Source: JAEUHO01 sp046350655 (GTDB lineage: Bacteria; Planctomycetota; PLA2; JAEUHO01). Taken from it: DNA of 64,000 bases. Shown here one piece after another: positions 7,108-16,313 of the stretch. The translations under genes were made by a program, and so were the position numbers. Location: NCBI GenBank assembly GCA_046350655.1, contig JAXMAB010000008.1, positions 124,001 to 188,000 on the forward strand, read 5' to 3'. Every line of letters begins with the position of its first letter. Within the stretch, counting starts at the first letter, position 1. A model generated the notes under the pieces. That model had not been told where the DNA came from. It was given only the letters and a program-made list of their open reading frames with translations, and did no database searches.

Positions 7108-8828
7108 ACCCCGTCGGCTGGCTGCAGGTCGCCCTCTACGTCGCGCTGCTCGCCGCGATCGCGGGGCCGCTCGCGGCGTACCTCGTGCGCGTCTACGACG
7201 GGCGGCCGAGTCTCCTGACGCGCGTCCTCGGGCCGCTCGAGCGCGGCCTCTGCCGCCTCGCCGGCGTGGACCCCGCGCGCGAGCGCGGGTGGCGCGCATA
7301 CGCCCGCGACCTGCTGGCGTTCAACCTGCTCGGGTTCCTCGCCGTGTACGGCCTGCAGCGGCTGCAGCACGTCCTGCCGGGCAACCCGGCCGCGCTGCCC
7401 GCGGTCGCGCCGGACCTGGCGTTCGACACCGCGATCTCGTTCATGACGAACACGAACTTCCAGAGCTACGGCGGCGAGACGACGATGTCGCACCTCACGC
7501 AGATGCTCGCGCTGACGGTGCAGAACTTCGTGAGCGCCGCGACGGGGCTCGCGGTGCTGGTGGCGCTCGTGCGGGGCTTCGCGCGGCGCGAGGCGGAGAC
7601 CCTCGGCGACTTCCGGGCGGACCTGGTGCGGTCCACGCTCTACGTGCTGTTGCCCCTGTCGCTCGTGCTCGCCGTGTTCCTCGTGTCGCAGGGGGTCGTC
7701 CAGACCCACGGCGGGACGGTCGACGCGACGCTCCTCGACCCCGTCCCGGCCGCGGACGGCGCCGTGCGCACGACGCAGCGCATCGCGGTGGGGCCGGCGG
7801 CGTCGCAGGTCGCGATCAAGCAGCTCGGCACGAACGGCGGCGGCTTCTTCAACCCGAACGGGGCGCACCCGTTCGAGAACCCGACGCCGCTCTCGGGGCT
7901 CGTGCAGATGCTGGCGATCCTCGCCCTCGGCGCGGCGCTGCCGTTGGCGTTCGGACGGCTCCTCGGCCGCGCGCGGGACGGCCGCGCGCTGCTGCTCGCG
8001 ATGTTCGTCCTGTTCGTCCCGGCCGTCGTCGCGACGTGCGTCGCGGAGTCGACGCCGTCGGCGGCGTTCGCGCGCGCCGACGTGGACGGGGGCGGCGGGA
8101 ACCTCGAGGGCAAGGAGGTGCGGTTCGGCGTCGCGGGGTCCGCGACGTGGGCCGCGGCCACGACGGCGGCGTCGAACGGCTCCGTGAACTCCATGCACGA
8201 CGCCTACCGACCGCTCGGCGGGCTCGTCCCCATGGTGCTGATGCAGCTGGGCGAGGTGGTGTTCGGCGGCGTCGGGAGCGGGCTCTACGGGATGGTCGTC
8301 TTCGCGCTGGTCGCGGTGTTCGTCGCCGGCCTGATGATCGGACGCACGCCGGAGTACCTCGGGAAGAAGCTCGAGGCGTTCGAGATGAAGATGGCGTCGC
8401 TCGTCATCCTCGCCCCGGCGGCGGTCGTGCTCGTCGGCACCGCGATCGCGGCCGTCCACCCCGCGGGGCGGGCGGGCATCGGGAACCCCGGCGCGCACGG
8501 CTTCGGCGAGCTCCTCTACGCGTTCTCGTCCGCGGGCAACAACAACGGCAGCGCGTTCGCCGGGTTGTCGACCAACACCCCGTTCTTCAACGTGGCGCTG
8601 GCCGTCGCCATGTTCGTGGGGCGGTTCGTGCCCGCGCTCGCCACCCTCGCGATCGCGGGGTCGCTCGCCCGCAAGAAGTCGGTGCCCGCCGGTGCCGGGA
8701 CGCTGCCGACGCACGGCCCGCTGTTCGTCGGCCTCCTGGTCGCGACCGTGCTGCTGGTCGGCGCGCTGACCTTCGTCCCGGCCCTGGCGCTCGGCCCGGT
8801 GGTCGAGCACCTGCAGGCGACCCGGTGA
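7104..8828 (+). CDS. kdpA: KdpA, potassium-channel subunit of the Kdp pump
   Basis: A 574-aa membrane protein, close to the usual 557-600. KdpA belongs to the superfamily of potassium transporters and forms the selectivity filter and entry path for K+ in KdpFABC. Filter-loop motifs are present: TNTNFQSYGGETTMS near residue 113, QLGTNGGGFFNPNGAHPFEN near 240, and SSAGNNNGSAFAGL near 474. About ten hydrophobic helices are visible. The GTG start overlaps the kdpF stop by 4 bp. The stop at 8826-8828 lies just before kdpB. No abnormal features. Confidence 0.97.
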   Translation: MNPVGWLQVALYVALLAAIAGPLAAYLVRVYDGRPSLLTRVLGPLERGLCRLAGVDPARERGWRAYARDLLAFNLLGFLAVYGLQRLQHVLPGNPAALPAVAPDLAFDTAISFMTNTNFQSYGGETTMSHLTQMLALTVQNFVSAATGLAVLVALVRGFARREAETLGDFRADLVRSTLYVLLPLSLVLAVFLVSQGVVQTHGGTVDATLLDPVPAADGAVRTTQRIAVGPAASQVAIKQLGTNGGGFFNPNGAHPFENPTPLSGLVQMLAILALGAALPLAFGRLLGRARDGRALLLAMFVLFVPAVVATCVAESTPSAAFARADVDGGGGNLEGKEVRFGVAGSATWAAATTAASNGSVNSMHDAYRPLGGLVPMVLMQLGEVVFGGVGSGLYGMVVFALVAVFVAGLMIGRTPEYLGKKLEAFEMKMASLVILAPAAVVLVGTAIAAVHPAGRAGIGNPGAHGFGELLYAFSSAGNNNGSAFAGLSTNTPFFNVALAVAMFVGRFVPALATLAIAGSLARKKSVPAGAGTLPTHGPLFVGLLVATVLLVGALTFVPALALGPVVEHLQATR

Positions 8829-8845
8829 CCGCCTCGGAGCCCGCC

Positions 8846-10954
8846 ATGCACGCTCCCGACCCCGTTCCGACCCCGTCGTCCCTCCCGCCGGCCCCGGCCG
8901 CGCGGCCGGGCGGCGGCGCGTTCCCGTGGGGCGCCGTCGCGTGGGACGCGCTGCGCAAGCTCTCGCCGCGGCGGCAGGCGCGCAACCCCGTGATGTTCGT
9001 CGTCTGGGTCGGCGCGGCCCTGACGACCGCGCTGGCGCTGCAGGCGGTGATCGGTCGGGGCGAGGCGCCGGCCGGGTTCGTCGTCGCGGTGACGCTCTGG
9101 CTCTGGTTCACGGTGTACTTCGCGAACCTCGCCGAGGCCGCGGCCGAGGGCCGCGGCAAGGCCCAGGCCGACGCGCTGCGCGCGACGCGCCGCGACGTGA
9201 CGGCGAAGCGGCTCGACGGACGCACGGCGGGGGCGCCGGCGACCGTCGTGCCCGCGACCGCGCTCCGCAAGGGCGACGTGGTCCTGGTCGAGGCGGGCGA
9301 CGTCGTCCCGTGCGACGGGACGGTGATCGAGGGCGCCGCGTCGGTGGACGAGAGCGCCGTGACCGGCGAGAGCGCGCCCGTCATCCGCGAGAGCGGGGGC
9401 GACCGCAGCGCGGTCACCGGCGGCACCCGCGTGCGGTCCGACCGCCTCGTCGTCGAGGTGACGGTGGACCCGGGCGCCACGTTCCTCGACCGGATGATCG
9501 CGCTCGTCGAGGGCGCGAAGCGCAAGAAGACGCCCAACGAGCTCGCCCTCGACATCCTGCTCGCGGGCCTCTCCATCGTGTTCCTGCTCGTCTGCGCGAC
9601 CCTGCTGCCGTTCTCGGCGTTCGCGGTGGACGCGGCCGGGCGCGGCGAGGTCGTCTCGATCACGGTGCTCGTCGCGCTGCTCGTCTGCCTGATCCCGACG
9701 ACGATCGGGGGGCTCCTCTCGGCCATCGGCATCGCGGGCATGGACCGCATGGTCCGCAAGAACGTGATCGCGACGTCGGGCCGCGCCGTCGAGGCGGCGG
9801 GCGACGTCGACGTGCTGCTCCTCGACAAGACGGGCACGATCACGCTCGGCAACCGGCAGGCGGTCGCGTTCCTCCCGGCCGACGGCGTGCCCGAGGCCGC
9901 GCTGGCCGACGCCGCGCAGGTCACGTCGCTCGCCGACGAGACGCCGGAGGGGCGGAGCATCGTCGTGCTCGCGAAGCAGCGCTTCGGGCTGCGGGCCCGG
10001 TCGGTCGCGGAGCTCGACGCGACGTTCGTGGCGTTCACCGCCCAGACGCGCATGAGCGGCGCGGACGTCGGCGGGCGCCGCCTGCGGAAGGGGGCGCCCG
10101 ACGCGGTGGCCGCGTTCGTCGCGGCGCAGGGCGGGCGCGTCCCCGCCGCGGTGACGGCCGCGGTCGAGCGGGTCGCGCGCGCGGGCGCGACCCCGCTCCT
10201 CGTCGCGGACGGCGCCACCGTCCTCGGCGTCGTCGAGCTGCGCGACGTCGTCAAGGGCGGCATCCGCGAGCGGTTCGGCGAGCTGCGCCGGATGGGGATC
10301 AAGACCGTGATGATCACCGGCGACAACGCGTTGACGGCCGGCGCGATCGCCGCCGAGGCGGGCGTCGACGACTTCCTGGCCCAGGCCACGCCGGAGGCCA
10401 AGCTCGCGCTCATCCGCGACTACCAGGCCCGCGGGCACCTCGTCGCCATGACCGGGGACGGCACGAACGACGCGCCCGCGCTGGCGCAGGCCGACGTCGC
10501 GGTCGCCATGAACTCGGGCACGCAGGCCGCGAAGGAGGCCGGGAACATGGTCGACCTCGACAGCAACCCGACCAAGCTCATCGAGGTCGTCGAGACGGGG
10601 AAGCAGATGCTCATGACCCGCGGCGCGCTCACGACCTTCAGCCTCGCGAACGACGTCTCGAAGTACTTCGCGATCGTCCCCGCGGCCTTCGTGGGCACCT
10701 ACCCGGAGCTCGGCCGCCTGAACGTCATGGGCCTGACGTCGCCGTCGAGCGCGATCCTCTCCGCGGTGATCTTCAACGCGCTCGTCATCGTCGCGCTGAT
10801 CCCGCTGGCCCTGCGCGGCGTCGCGTACCGGCCGGTCGGCGCCGCCGCGCTGCTGCGCCGCAACCTCCTCGTGTACGGGCTCGGGGGCCTGCTGGTCCCG
10901 TTCGCGGGGATCAAGCTCGTGGACGTCGTGTTGTCCGTCCTCGGTCTCGCGTGA
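8846..10954 (+). CDS. kdpB: KdpB, P-type ATPase catalytic subunit
   Basis: A 702-aa P-type ATPase that drives high-affinity K+ uptake with KdpA. Visible motifs: actuator loop SAVTGESAPV, phosphorylation site DKTGTIT with the aspartate near residue 330, the KGAPD nucleotide-domain motif, TGDNALTA, and the hinge MTGDGTNDAPALAQADV. The N-terminus is about 20 residues longer than in E. coli and Pro/Ala-rich. ATG 8846 is chosen because GGAG stands 5 bases before it, in the same GGAGCCCGCCATG context used by kdpC; a GTG at 8825 that overlaps the kdpA stop is an alternative. Confidence 0.97.
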   Translation: MHAPDPVPTPSSLPPAPAARPGGGAFPWGAVAWDALRKLSPRRQARNPVMFVVWVGAALTTALALQAVIGRGEAPAGFVVAVTLWLWFTVYFANLAEAAAEGRGKAQADALRATRRDVTAKRLDGRTAGAPATVVPATALRKGDVVLVEAGDVVPCDGTVIEGAASVDESAVTGESAPVIRESGGDRSAVTGGTRVRSDRLVVEVTVDPGATFLDRMIALVEGAKRKKTPNELALDILLAGLSIVFLLVCATLLPFSAFAVDAAGRGEVVSITVLVALLVCLIPTTIGGLLSAIGIAGMDRMVRKNVIATSGRAVEAAGDVDVLLLDKTGTITLGNRQAVAFLPADGVPEAALADAAQVTSLADETPEGRSIVVLAKQRFGLRARSVAELDATFVAFTAQTRMSGADVGGRRLRKGAPDAVAAFVAAQGGRVPAAVTAAVERVARAGATPLLVADGATVLGVVELRDVVKGGIRERFGELRRMGIKTVMITGDNALTAGAIAAEAGVDDFLAQATPEAKLALIRDYQARGHLVAMTGDGTNDAPALAQADVAVAMNSGTQAAKEAGNMVDLDSNPTKLIEVVETGKQMLMTRGALTTFSLANDVSKYFAIVPAAFVGTYPELGRLNVMGLTSPSSAILSAVIFNALVIVALIPLALRGVAYRPVGAAALLRRNLLVYGLGGLLVPFAGIKLVDVVLSVLGLA

Positions 10955-10964
10955 GGAGCCCGCC

Positions 10965-11534
10965 ATGACCCGCGCCCTCCTGCCCGCGCTGCGCCTGTTC
11001 GTCGTCCTCTCGCTGCTCACGGGCCTCGCGTACCCCTTCGCCGTGACCGGCCTCGGGGCGGCGCTGTTCCCGGATCGGGCCGAGGGCAGCCTCCTGCGGC
11101 GGGACGGCCGCGTGGTGGGCAGCGCGTTGATCGGGCAGCCGTTCGCGTCCCCGCGGTTCTTCTGGGGGCGCCCGGCCTCGACGACGCCGCCCTACGACGC
11201 CGCGGCGGCCGCGGGCAGCAACCTCGGGCCCACGAACCCCGCGCTCGCGGCGGCGGTCGAGGCGCGTCGGGAGGCCCTGCGCGCGGCGGACCCCGGGAAC
11301 CCCGCGCCGGTGCCGGTGGACCTCCTCGCCGCGTCGGGGAGCGGGCTCGACCCGCACATCTCCCCCGAGGCCGCGCGGTGGCAGGTGGCCCGAGTCGCCC
11401 GCGCCCGAGGGGTCGCCGAGGACCGGATCGCTAGACTCGTGGAGGCGGCGGTGGTCGGGCGCACGTTCGGGCTCCTCGGGGAGCCCCGCGTGAACGTCCT
11501 CGAGCTGAACCTCGCCCTGGAGGCCCTGCCTTGA
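10965..11534 (+). CDS. kdpC: KdpC, potassium-pump accessory subunit
   Basis: A 189-aa protein with one N-terminal membrane helix (LRLFVVLSLLTGLAYPFAVT) and an exposed domain. Family motifs are complete: G+ALIGQPF, FWGRPAST, YDAAAAAGSNLGPTNPAL, DLLAASGSGLDPHISPEAA and the C-terminal RVNVLELNLAL. KdpC helps couple KdpA and KdpB and raises ATP affinity. The start has GGAG at 10953-10956. The last codons overlap the start of the porin gene by 4 bp (TTGA), so the porin is tied to the kdp operon. Confidence 0.96.
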   Translation: MTRALLPALRLFVVLSLLTGLAYPFAVTGLGAALFPDRAEGSLLRRDGRVVGSALIGQPFASPRFFWGRPASTTPPYDAAAAAGSNLGPTNPALAAAVEARREALRAADPGNPAPVPVDLLAASGSGLDPHISPEAARWQVARVARARGVAEDRIARLVEAAVVGRTFGLLGEPRVNVLELNLALEALP

Positions 11535-12691
11535 GCCGTTCGACGATCGCCGTCCTCGCGTGCGCGGCCGTGGCCCTCGCGGCCGCGGGGGCGCCCGGCG
11601 CCCTCGCCGACGAGGTGAAACCCAAGACGCTCGCGGAGTACCTCGAGGCGCGCCAGCCCGACTTCGCCCGCTTCGGCGTGCGGCCCTACGGCTGGGTCGC
11701 GGCGTCCGCGACGACGACTCTGACGCCGCACGGCGACCGGCGCGAGGCGCGGGTCTTCGACGACTACGCCGAGGGCGTGCACCTGAACCAGGCCTACCTC
11801 GCGCTCGAGCGCACCCCCGACGAGGAGCGCGCGTTCGACCTCGGCGGCAAGGTGGCGGGGATCTTCGGGACCGACGCGCGGTTCCTCCACGCCGCCGGCT
11901 GGATGGACGACCAGGACGGCGACGAGCAGGCGGACCTCCTCGAGGCGAACCTCGTCGCGCGCGCGGCCGTCGGGTGCGGGCTGACGCTCAAGGTCGGGCG
12001 CTTCACGACGCCGCTCGGGTACGAGGTGATCGAGGAGCCGAACGTGCCGCTGCCGTCGCGCGGCCTGCTCTTCGGCTACGCCATCCCGTTCACGCACGTC
12101 GGCGGGCTCCTCGCGTGGCAGGTGGACAAGACCGTGAAGCTCTCGTACGGCCTGGTCCGCGGCTGGGACGTGGGCGACGACAACAACGACGCGTGGTCGC
12201 ACCTCTTCGGCCTCGGGTGGACGTCGCCGCAGGGCGGCGACACGGTGACGCTGCAGGCCATCGTCGGCGCCGAGCGGCCCGACGACGACCGCCACCTCCG
12301 GACGGTCGTCGACGCGGTCTGGGCGATCGACCTCTCGCCGACCTGGAAGGCCGCGTTCGCGGCCGACGTCGGGTACGAGCAGGACGCGGTGCCCGACGGC
12401 GACGCGATGTGGTGGGGCGGGGCCCTGTACCTCGCGTGGGCCCCGACCGGGCGCGCGACGTGGACGCTGCGGCTCGAGGGGTTCCGCGACCGCGACGGCA
12501 CGAGGCTCGGCACGCCGGCGACCCTGAGCGACGTCACGTTCGGCCTGGACTGGCGGCCGATCCCGTCGTTCGCGAACCTGCGCCTGCGCCCGGAGGTCCG
12601 TTGGGACCACGCGTGGGACGGGGCGTTCTTCGACGGCGGTCGCGAGCGCGACCAGGTCTCGGCGACCCTCGGGGCGATCGTCACGTTCTGA
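11531..12691 (+). CDS. Outer-membrane beta-barrel (porin-like) protein inside the kdp operon
   Basis: A 386-aa exported protein with a signal peptide ending near ALADE. The body alternates polar and hydrophobic residues as in beta-barrel strands, with many aromatic residues and a C-terminal phenylalanine (GAIVTF), the usual outer-membrane insertion signal. Stretches such as ANLVARAAVGCGLTLKVGR, FTTPLGYEVIEEPNVPLPS and LRPEVRWDHAWDGAFFDG are typical of putative porins of the OmpL/BBP2 kind. TTG at 11531 is the only start compatible with GGAGG at 11519-11523. Its place between kdpC and kdpD suggests that it admits potassium across the outer membrane when the pump is induced. Substrate is inferred from position only. 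Confidence 0.85.
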   Translation: MSRSTIAVLACAAVALAAAGAPGALADEVKPKTLAEYLEARQPDFARFGVRPYGWVAASATTTLTPHGDRREARVFDDYAEGVHLNQAYLALERTPDEERAFDLGGKVAGIFGTDARFLHAAGWMDDQDGDEQADLLEANLVARAAVGCGLTLKVGRFTTPLGYEVIEEPNVPLPSRGLLFGYAIPFTHVGGLLAWQVDKTVKLSYGLVRGWDVGDDNNDAWSHLFGLGWTSPQGGDTVTLQAIVGAERPDDDRHLRTVVDAVWAIDLSPTWKAAFAADVGYEQDAVPDGDAMWWGGALYLAWAPTGRATWTLRLEGFRDRDGTRLGTPATLSDVTFGLDWRPIPSFANLRLRPEVRWDHAWDGAFFDGGRERDQVSATLGAIVTF

Positions 12692-12702
12692 CGCGAGGCC
12701 CG
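12692..12702 (-). repeat. Interspersed element copy after the porin stop
   Basis: CGCGAGGCCCG starts at the base following the TGA at 12689-12691, as at 5265. It lies in the short gap before kdpD. Confidence 0.55.
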
Positions 12703-12725
12703 GCGCGCGGGAGGTGTTCTCGGCG

Positions 12726-15497
12726 GTGAGCGACGACCGGCGGCCCTCCCCCGACGAGCTCCTGTCGCGTGCGCGCGCCGAGGAGGACCGCGCCCGGCGG
12801 GGCCGGCTGAAGCTGTTCTTCGGCGCCGCGCCGGGCGTCGGCAAGACGTACGCGATGCTCGAGGCCGCGCAGGCGCGCCGGCGCCGAGGCGACGACGTCG
12901 TCGTCGGCTGGCTCGAGACCCACGGTCGCGCCGACACCGAGGCGGTGGCCCGCGGGCTCGAGCGCGTGCCGCCGCGGGTCGTGGAGCACCGCGGCCTGTC
13001 GCTGCGGGAGATGGACCTCGACGCGGTGGAGGCCCGGCGGCCGGCGCTGGTGCTCGTGGACGAGCTGGCCCACACGAACGCGCCCGGCAGCCGGCACGCC
13101 CGCCGCTTCCAGGACGTCGAGGAGCTGCTGGCCGCGGGCATCGACGTGTACAGCACGCTGAACGTGCAGCACGTCGAGAGCCTGCGCGACGTCGTGGCGC
13201 GGATCACCGGCGTCACGGTGCGGGAGACGGTCCCCGACGGCGTCGTCGAGCGCGCCGACGAGCTGGAGCTGGTGGACCTCCCGCCGGAGGAGCTGCAGCG
13301 ACGGCTGGAGGAGGGGAAGGTCTACGTCCCCGACCAGGCGCGGCGCGCGCTCGCCGGGTTCTTCCAGAAGGGGAACCTGATCGCGCTGCGCGAGCTGGCG
13401 CTGCGGCGCACGGTCGAGCACGTCGACGACCAGGGCGTCGCGTGGCGGCGGGCCGAGGGCGGCGGGCGGCCGTGGGGGGCGCGCGAGCGCGTCCTCGTCG
13501 CGGTGAGCGCGGCCCCCCAGTCGGCCGACGTCGTGCGCGCCGCCGCGCGGCTCGCCGCGAGCCTCCGGGCGCCGTGGATCGCGCTCTCCGTCGAGACGCC
13601 GGCTGTGGACGCGCTCTCCGCGGACGACCGCGCGCGGATCGCGGCGCACCTCGCGCTCGCGGAGGGCCTCGGGGCGGAGCCGCTCGTCGTGCGGGGCGAC
13701 CGCGCGGGCGAGGAGATCGTGGCCGTCGCGCGGTCCCGCGACGTGACGCGCATCGTGGTGGGGAAGCCCGCGCCGCGCGGGTGGTGGGCGCGGCGTCGCC
13801 CGACGCTCGTGGACTGGCTCGTGCTGCGCTCGGGGCCCATCGACGTGCACGTGACGTCCGGCACGCCCGACGAGCGCCCGGCGCCGGCGGCCCGGGGCCC
13901 CGCGGCGCGGCCGCCCGCGCGCGGGCTCGTCGTCGCGCTCGCGGCGATCGCGGTCGCGACGCTCGTCAACCTCGCGGCGTGGCCGTGGCTCACGCTGGGC
14001 GACCAGTCGATGGTGTACCTCCTCGGCGTGCTCGGCGTGGCGTCGCGGCTCTCGCGACGGGACGCGCTCGTGACGGCCGCGGGGAGCGTGCTCGCGCTGA
14101 ACTTCTTCTTCGTCCCCCCGTACTTCACGTTCGCCGTGTCGGACGCGCGGCACGTCGCGACCTTCGTCGTGCTGTTCGTGACCGGCGTGATCGTCAGCGG
14201 GTTCGCGGCCCGGGTGCGGGCGCAGGCGGCCGCGGCCCGCGAGCGCGAGCGGCGCACGGCGGGGCTGTACGCGCTCAGCCGCGCGCTGTCGGGCGCGGCC
14301 GACCCGCGGGCCATCGCGGAGATCGCGGTCCGGCAAGTCGCGGACGACGTCTCGGCGCCCGCGGTCGTGCTGCGCGTGGCGCCCGACGGCGCGCCCCAGA
14401 CCGTGGCCGGCGCGGTGACCGGCGCCGACCCCGAGCGCGAGCGCGCCGTGGCGCGGTGGGTGCTCGACAACGGGCGGCCCGCGGGCGCGTCGACCGACAC
14501 GCTGCCCGGCGCCGAGGGGTGGTACCTCCCGCTCGTGGCCGGCGACCGCGTGTTCGGCGTGCTCGGCGTCTCGCTCGCGGGGCGCGACGCGCCGCTGCCG
14601 GCCTCCGCGCGGCAGGCCCTCGAGACCGTCGCGGCCCTCACGGCGACGGCCCTCGAGCGCGCGAGCCTCACGGAGGCCGCCGAGCGCGCGCGCGTCGCCG
14701 TCGAGACCGAGCGGACCCGCAGCACGCTGCTCGCGGCGGTGTCGCACGACCTCCGCACGCCGCTGGCGAGCATCACCGGGGCCGCGGGCGCGATGCTCAC
14801 CTCCGGGACCTCGCTCGACGACGAGCGCCGGCGCGCGCTGGTGACGTCGATCCGCGACGAGGGCGAGCGGCTCGGCCGGCTGGTCACCGACCTGCTCGAC
14901 CTCACGCGCATCGAGGCCGGCGGGTTCGTGGTGCAGAAGGAGTGGTACCCGCTCGAGGAGCTCGTCGTGTCCGCGCTGGCGCGCGTCCGGCCCCGCCTCG
15001 CCGGGCGCGACGTGAGGCTGGCGCTGCCGAGCGAGGTGCTGCTCGTCTCGGTGGACGGCGTGCTGATCGAGCAGGTCGTGACCAACCTGCTCGAGAACGC
15101 CGCGAAGCACACGCCGGCGGGGACGCCCGTCGAGGTCCGCGTCGCGCTCGAGCCGGCGGAGGTCGTGCTCGAGGTCCTCGACCGCGGGCCCGGCGTGCCG
15201 CCGGGCGAGGAGCGACGCGTGTTCGAGCGGTTCCACCGGCTGCCGTCCGCGCGCGACGTCGAGGGGAGCGGGCTCGGCCTCGCGTTGTGCCAGGCCATCG
15301 TCCGCGCGCACGGCGGGACGATCGTCGTCGAGCCGCGGCCGGGCGGCGGGGCGGTGTTCCGCGTGCGGCTGCCGCGCGGCGACGCGCCGCCGCTGCCGCC
15401 CGACGAGCCCGAGGCGCCGCCGACGCCGCCCGACGAGCCGGGCGCGCCGCGCGAGCGACCGGGCCTCGCGGTCCCGGGACCGGGGAGCGCATCGTGA
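12726..15497 (+). CDS. kdpD: KdpD, turgor/potassium sensor histidine kinase
   Basis: A 923-aa sensor kinase with the full KdpD layout. The N-terminal KdpD domain has a Walker A (GAAPGVGKTYAML, about residue 33) and VLVDELAHTNAPGSRH. A universal-stress-like domain follows to about 375. Four clustered helices (DUF4118) are near 390-500, then a GAF-like region. The HisKA box is AVSHDLRTPLASITGA (His near 673) and the ATPase N box is NLLENAAKHT. KdpD phosphorylates KdpE to induce kdp. GTG 12726 is preferred over GTG 12714 because GGGAGG at 12709-12714 would serve it. The extreme C-terminus (RERPGLAVPGPGSAS) is encoded by a copy of the interspersed element at 15457-15478. Confidence 0.95.
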   Translation: MSDDRRPSPDELLSRARAEEDRARRGRLKLFFGAAPGVGKTYAMLEAAQARRRRGDDVVVGWLETHGRADTEAVARGLERVPPRVVEHRGLSLREMDLDAVEARRPALVLVDELAHTNAPGSRHARRFQDVEELLAAGIDVYSTLNVQHVESLRDVVARITGVTVRETVPDGVVERADELELVDLPPEELQRRLEEGKVYVPDQARRALAGFFQKGNLIALRELALRRTVEHVDDQGVAWRRAEGGGRPWGARERVLVAVSAAPQSADVVRAAARLAASLRAPWIALSVETPAVDALSADDRARIAAHLALAEGLGAEPLVVRGDRAGEEIVAVARSRDVTRIVVGKPAPRGWWARRRPTLVDWLVLRSGPIDVHVTSGTPDERPAPAARGPAARPPARGLVVALAAIAVATLVNLAAWPWLTLGDQSMVYLLGVLGVASRLSRRDALVTAAGSVLALNFFFVPPYFTFAVSDARHVATFVVLFVTGVIVSGFAARVRAQAAAARERERRTAGLYALSRALSGAADPRAIAEIAVRQVADDVSAPAVVLRVAPDGAPQTVAGAVTGADPERERAVARWVLDNGRPAGASTDTLPGAEGWYLPLVAGDRVFGVLGVSLAGRDAPLPASARQALETVAALTATALERASLTEAAERARVAVETERTRSTLLAAVSHDLRTPLASITGAAGAMLTSGTSLDDERRRALVTSIRDEGERLGRLVTDLLDLTRIEAGGFVVQKEWYPLEELVVSALARVRPRLAGRDVRLALPSEVLLVSVDGVLIEQVVTNLLENAAKHTPAGTPVEVRVALEPAEVVLEVLDRGPGVPPGEERRVFERFHRLPSARDVEGSGLGLALCQAIVRAHGGTIVVEPRPGGGAVFRVRLPRGDAPPLPPDEPEAPPTPPDEPGAPRERPGLAVPGPGSAS

Positions 15498-16204
15498 CGA
15501 CGTCGGGCCCGTTGCCGCTCGTCCTCGTGGTGGACGACGAGCTCGCCGTGCGGCGCGTGCTCTCGACGAGCCTGCCCGCGCACGGGTTCCGCGTCGTCGA
15601 GGCGGAGGACGGCGCGTCGGCGCTCCGGCAGGCCGAGCAGTACGTCCCGGACCTCGTGTTGCTCGACCTCGGGCTGCCCGATCTCGACGGCGTCGAGGTC
15701 GTGCGGCGGCTGCGGGCGTGGAGCGCGGTGCCGGTGCTCGTGCTGTCGGCGCGGGCGCAGGAGGCGTCGAAGGTCGCGGCGCTCGACGCGGGGGCCGACG
15801 ACTACGTCACGAAGCCGTTCGGGTTCCCGGAGCTGCTCGCGCGCATGCGGGCGGCGGTGCGGCGGGGGGCGGGCGCTCGGGGGGCCGCCGGCATGGGCCC
15901 GTTCTTCGCCGGGCCGCTCGAGGTGGACCTCGAGCGGCGGCGGGTGCGCGTCGCGGGGCACGAGGTGAAGCTGACGCCGACGGAGTACCGGCTGCTGGCG
16001 GTGCTGGTGCGGCACGCGGGGCGCGTCGTCACGCAGCGGCAGCTGCTCACGGAGGTGTGGGGGCCGAAGAGCGCGGAGGCGTCGCAGTACCTGCGCGTGT
16101 ACATGACGCACCTGCGGCGGAAGCTCGAGCCGGACCCCGCGGCGCCGCAGCTGTTCGAGACCGAGCCGGGGGTGGGCTACCGCTTGCGGGAAGCGGATGC
16201 CTGA
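15494..16204 (+). CDS. kdpE: KdpE, response regulator of the kdp operon
   Basis: A 236-aa OmpR/PhoB-family regulator. The receiver domain has the acidic pair VVDDE, the phospho-acceptor aspartate in LLDLGLPDLDG (near residue 58), and the switch lysine in DDYVTKPFG. The DNA-binding winged helix carries LTPTEYRLLAVLVRHAGRVV and YMTHLRRKLEPDP, ending in GVGYRL. It should activate the kdp operon when phosphorylated by KdpD. The GTG start overlaps the kdpD stop by 4 bp. The direct repeat at 6850-6867 is a possible operator. Confidence 0.96.
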   Translation: MTTSGPLPLVLVVDDELAVRRVLSTSLPAHGFRVVEAEDGASALRQAEQYVPDLVLLDLGLPDLDGVEVVRRLRAWSAVPVLVLSARAQEASKVAALDAGADDYVTKPFGFPELLARMRAAVRRGAGARGAAGMGPFFAGPLEVDLERRRVRVAGHEVKLTPTEYRLLAVLVRHAGRVVTQRQLLTEVWGPKSAEASQYLRVYMTHLRRKLEPDPAAPQLFETEPGVGYRLREADA

Positions 16205-16313
16205 CGGCCGTCGCGGCGACCGGGGGGCCGTGATACGGTGGTGACCTGCCCCGCGGAGCCTTCTCGGGCTGGCGCCGCCGCCCCCGGGGCGCGCGATCGG
16301 CCTGGAGTCCCGG

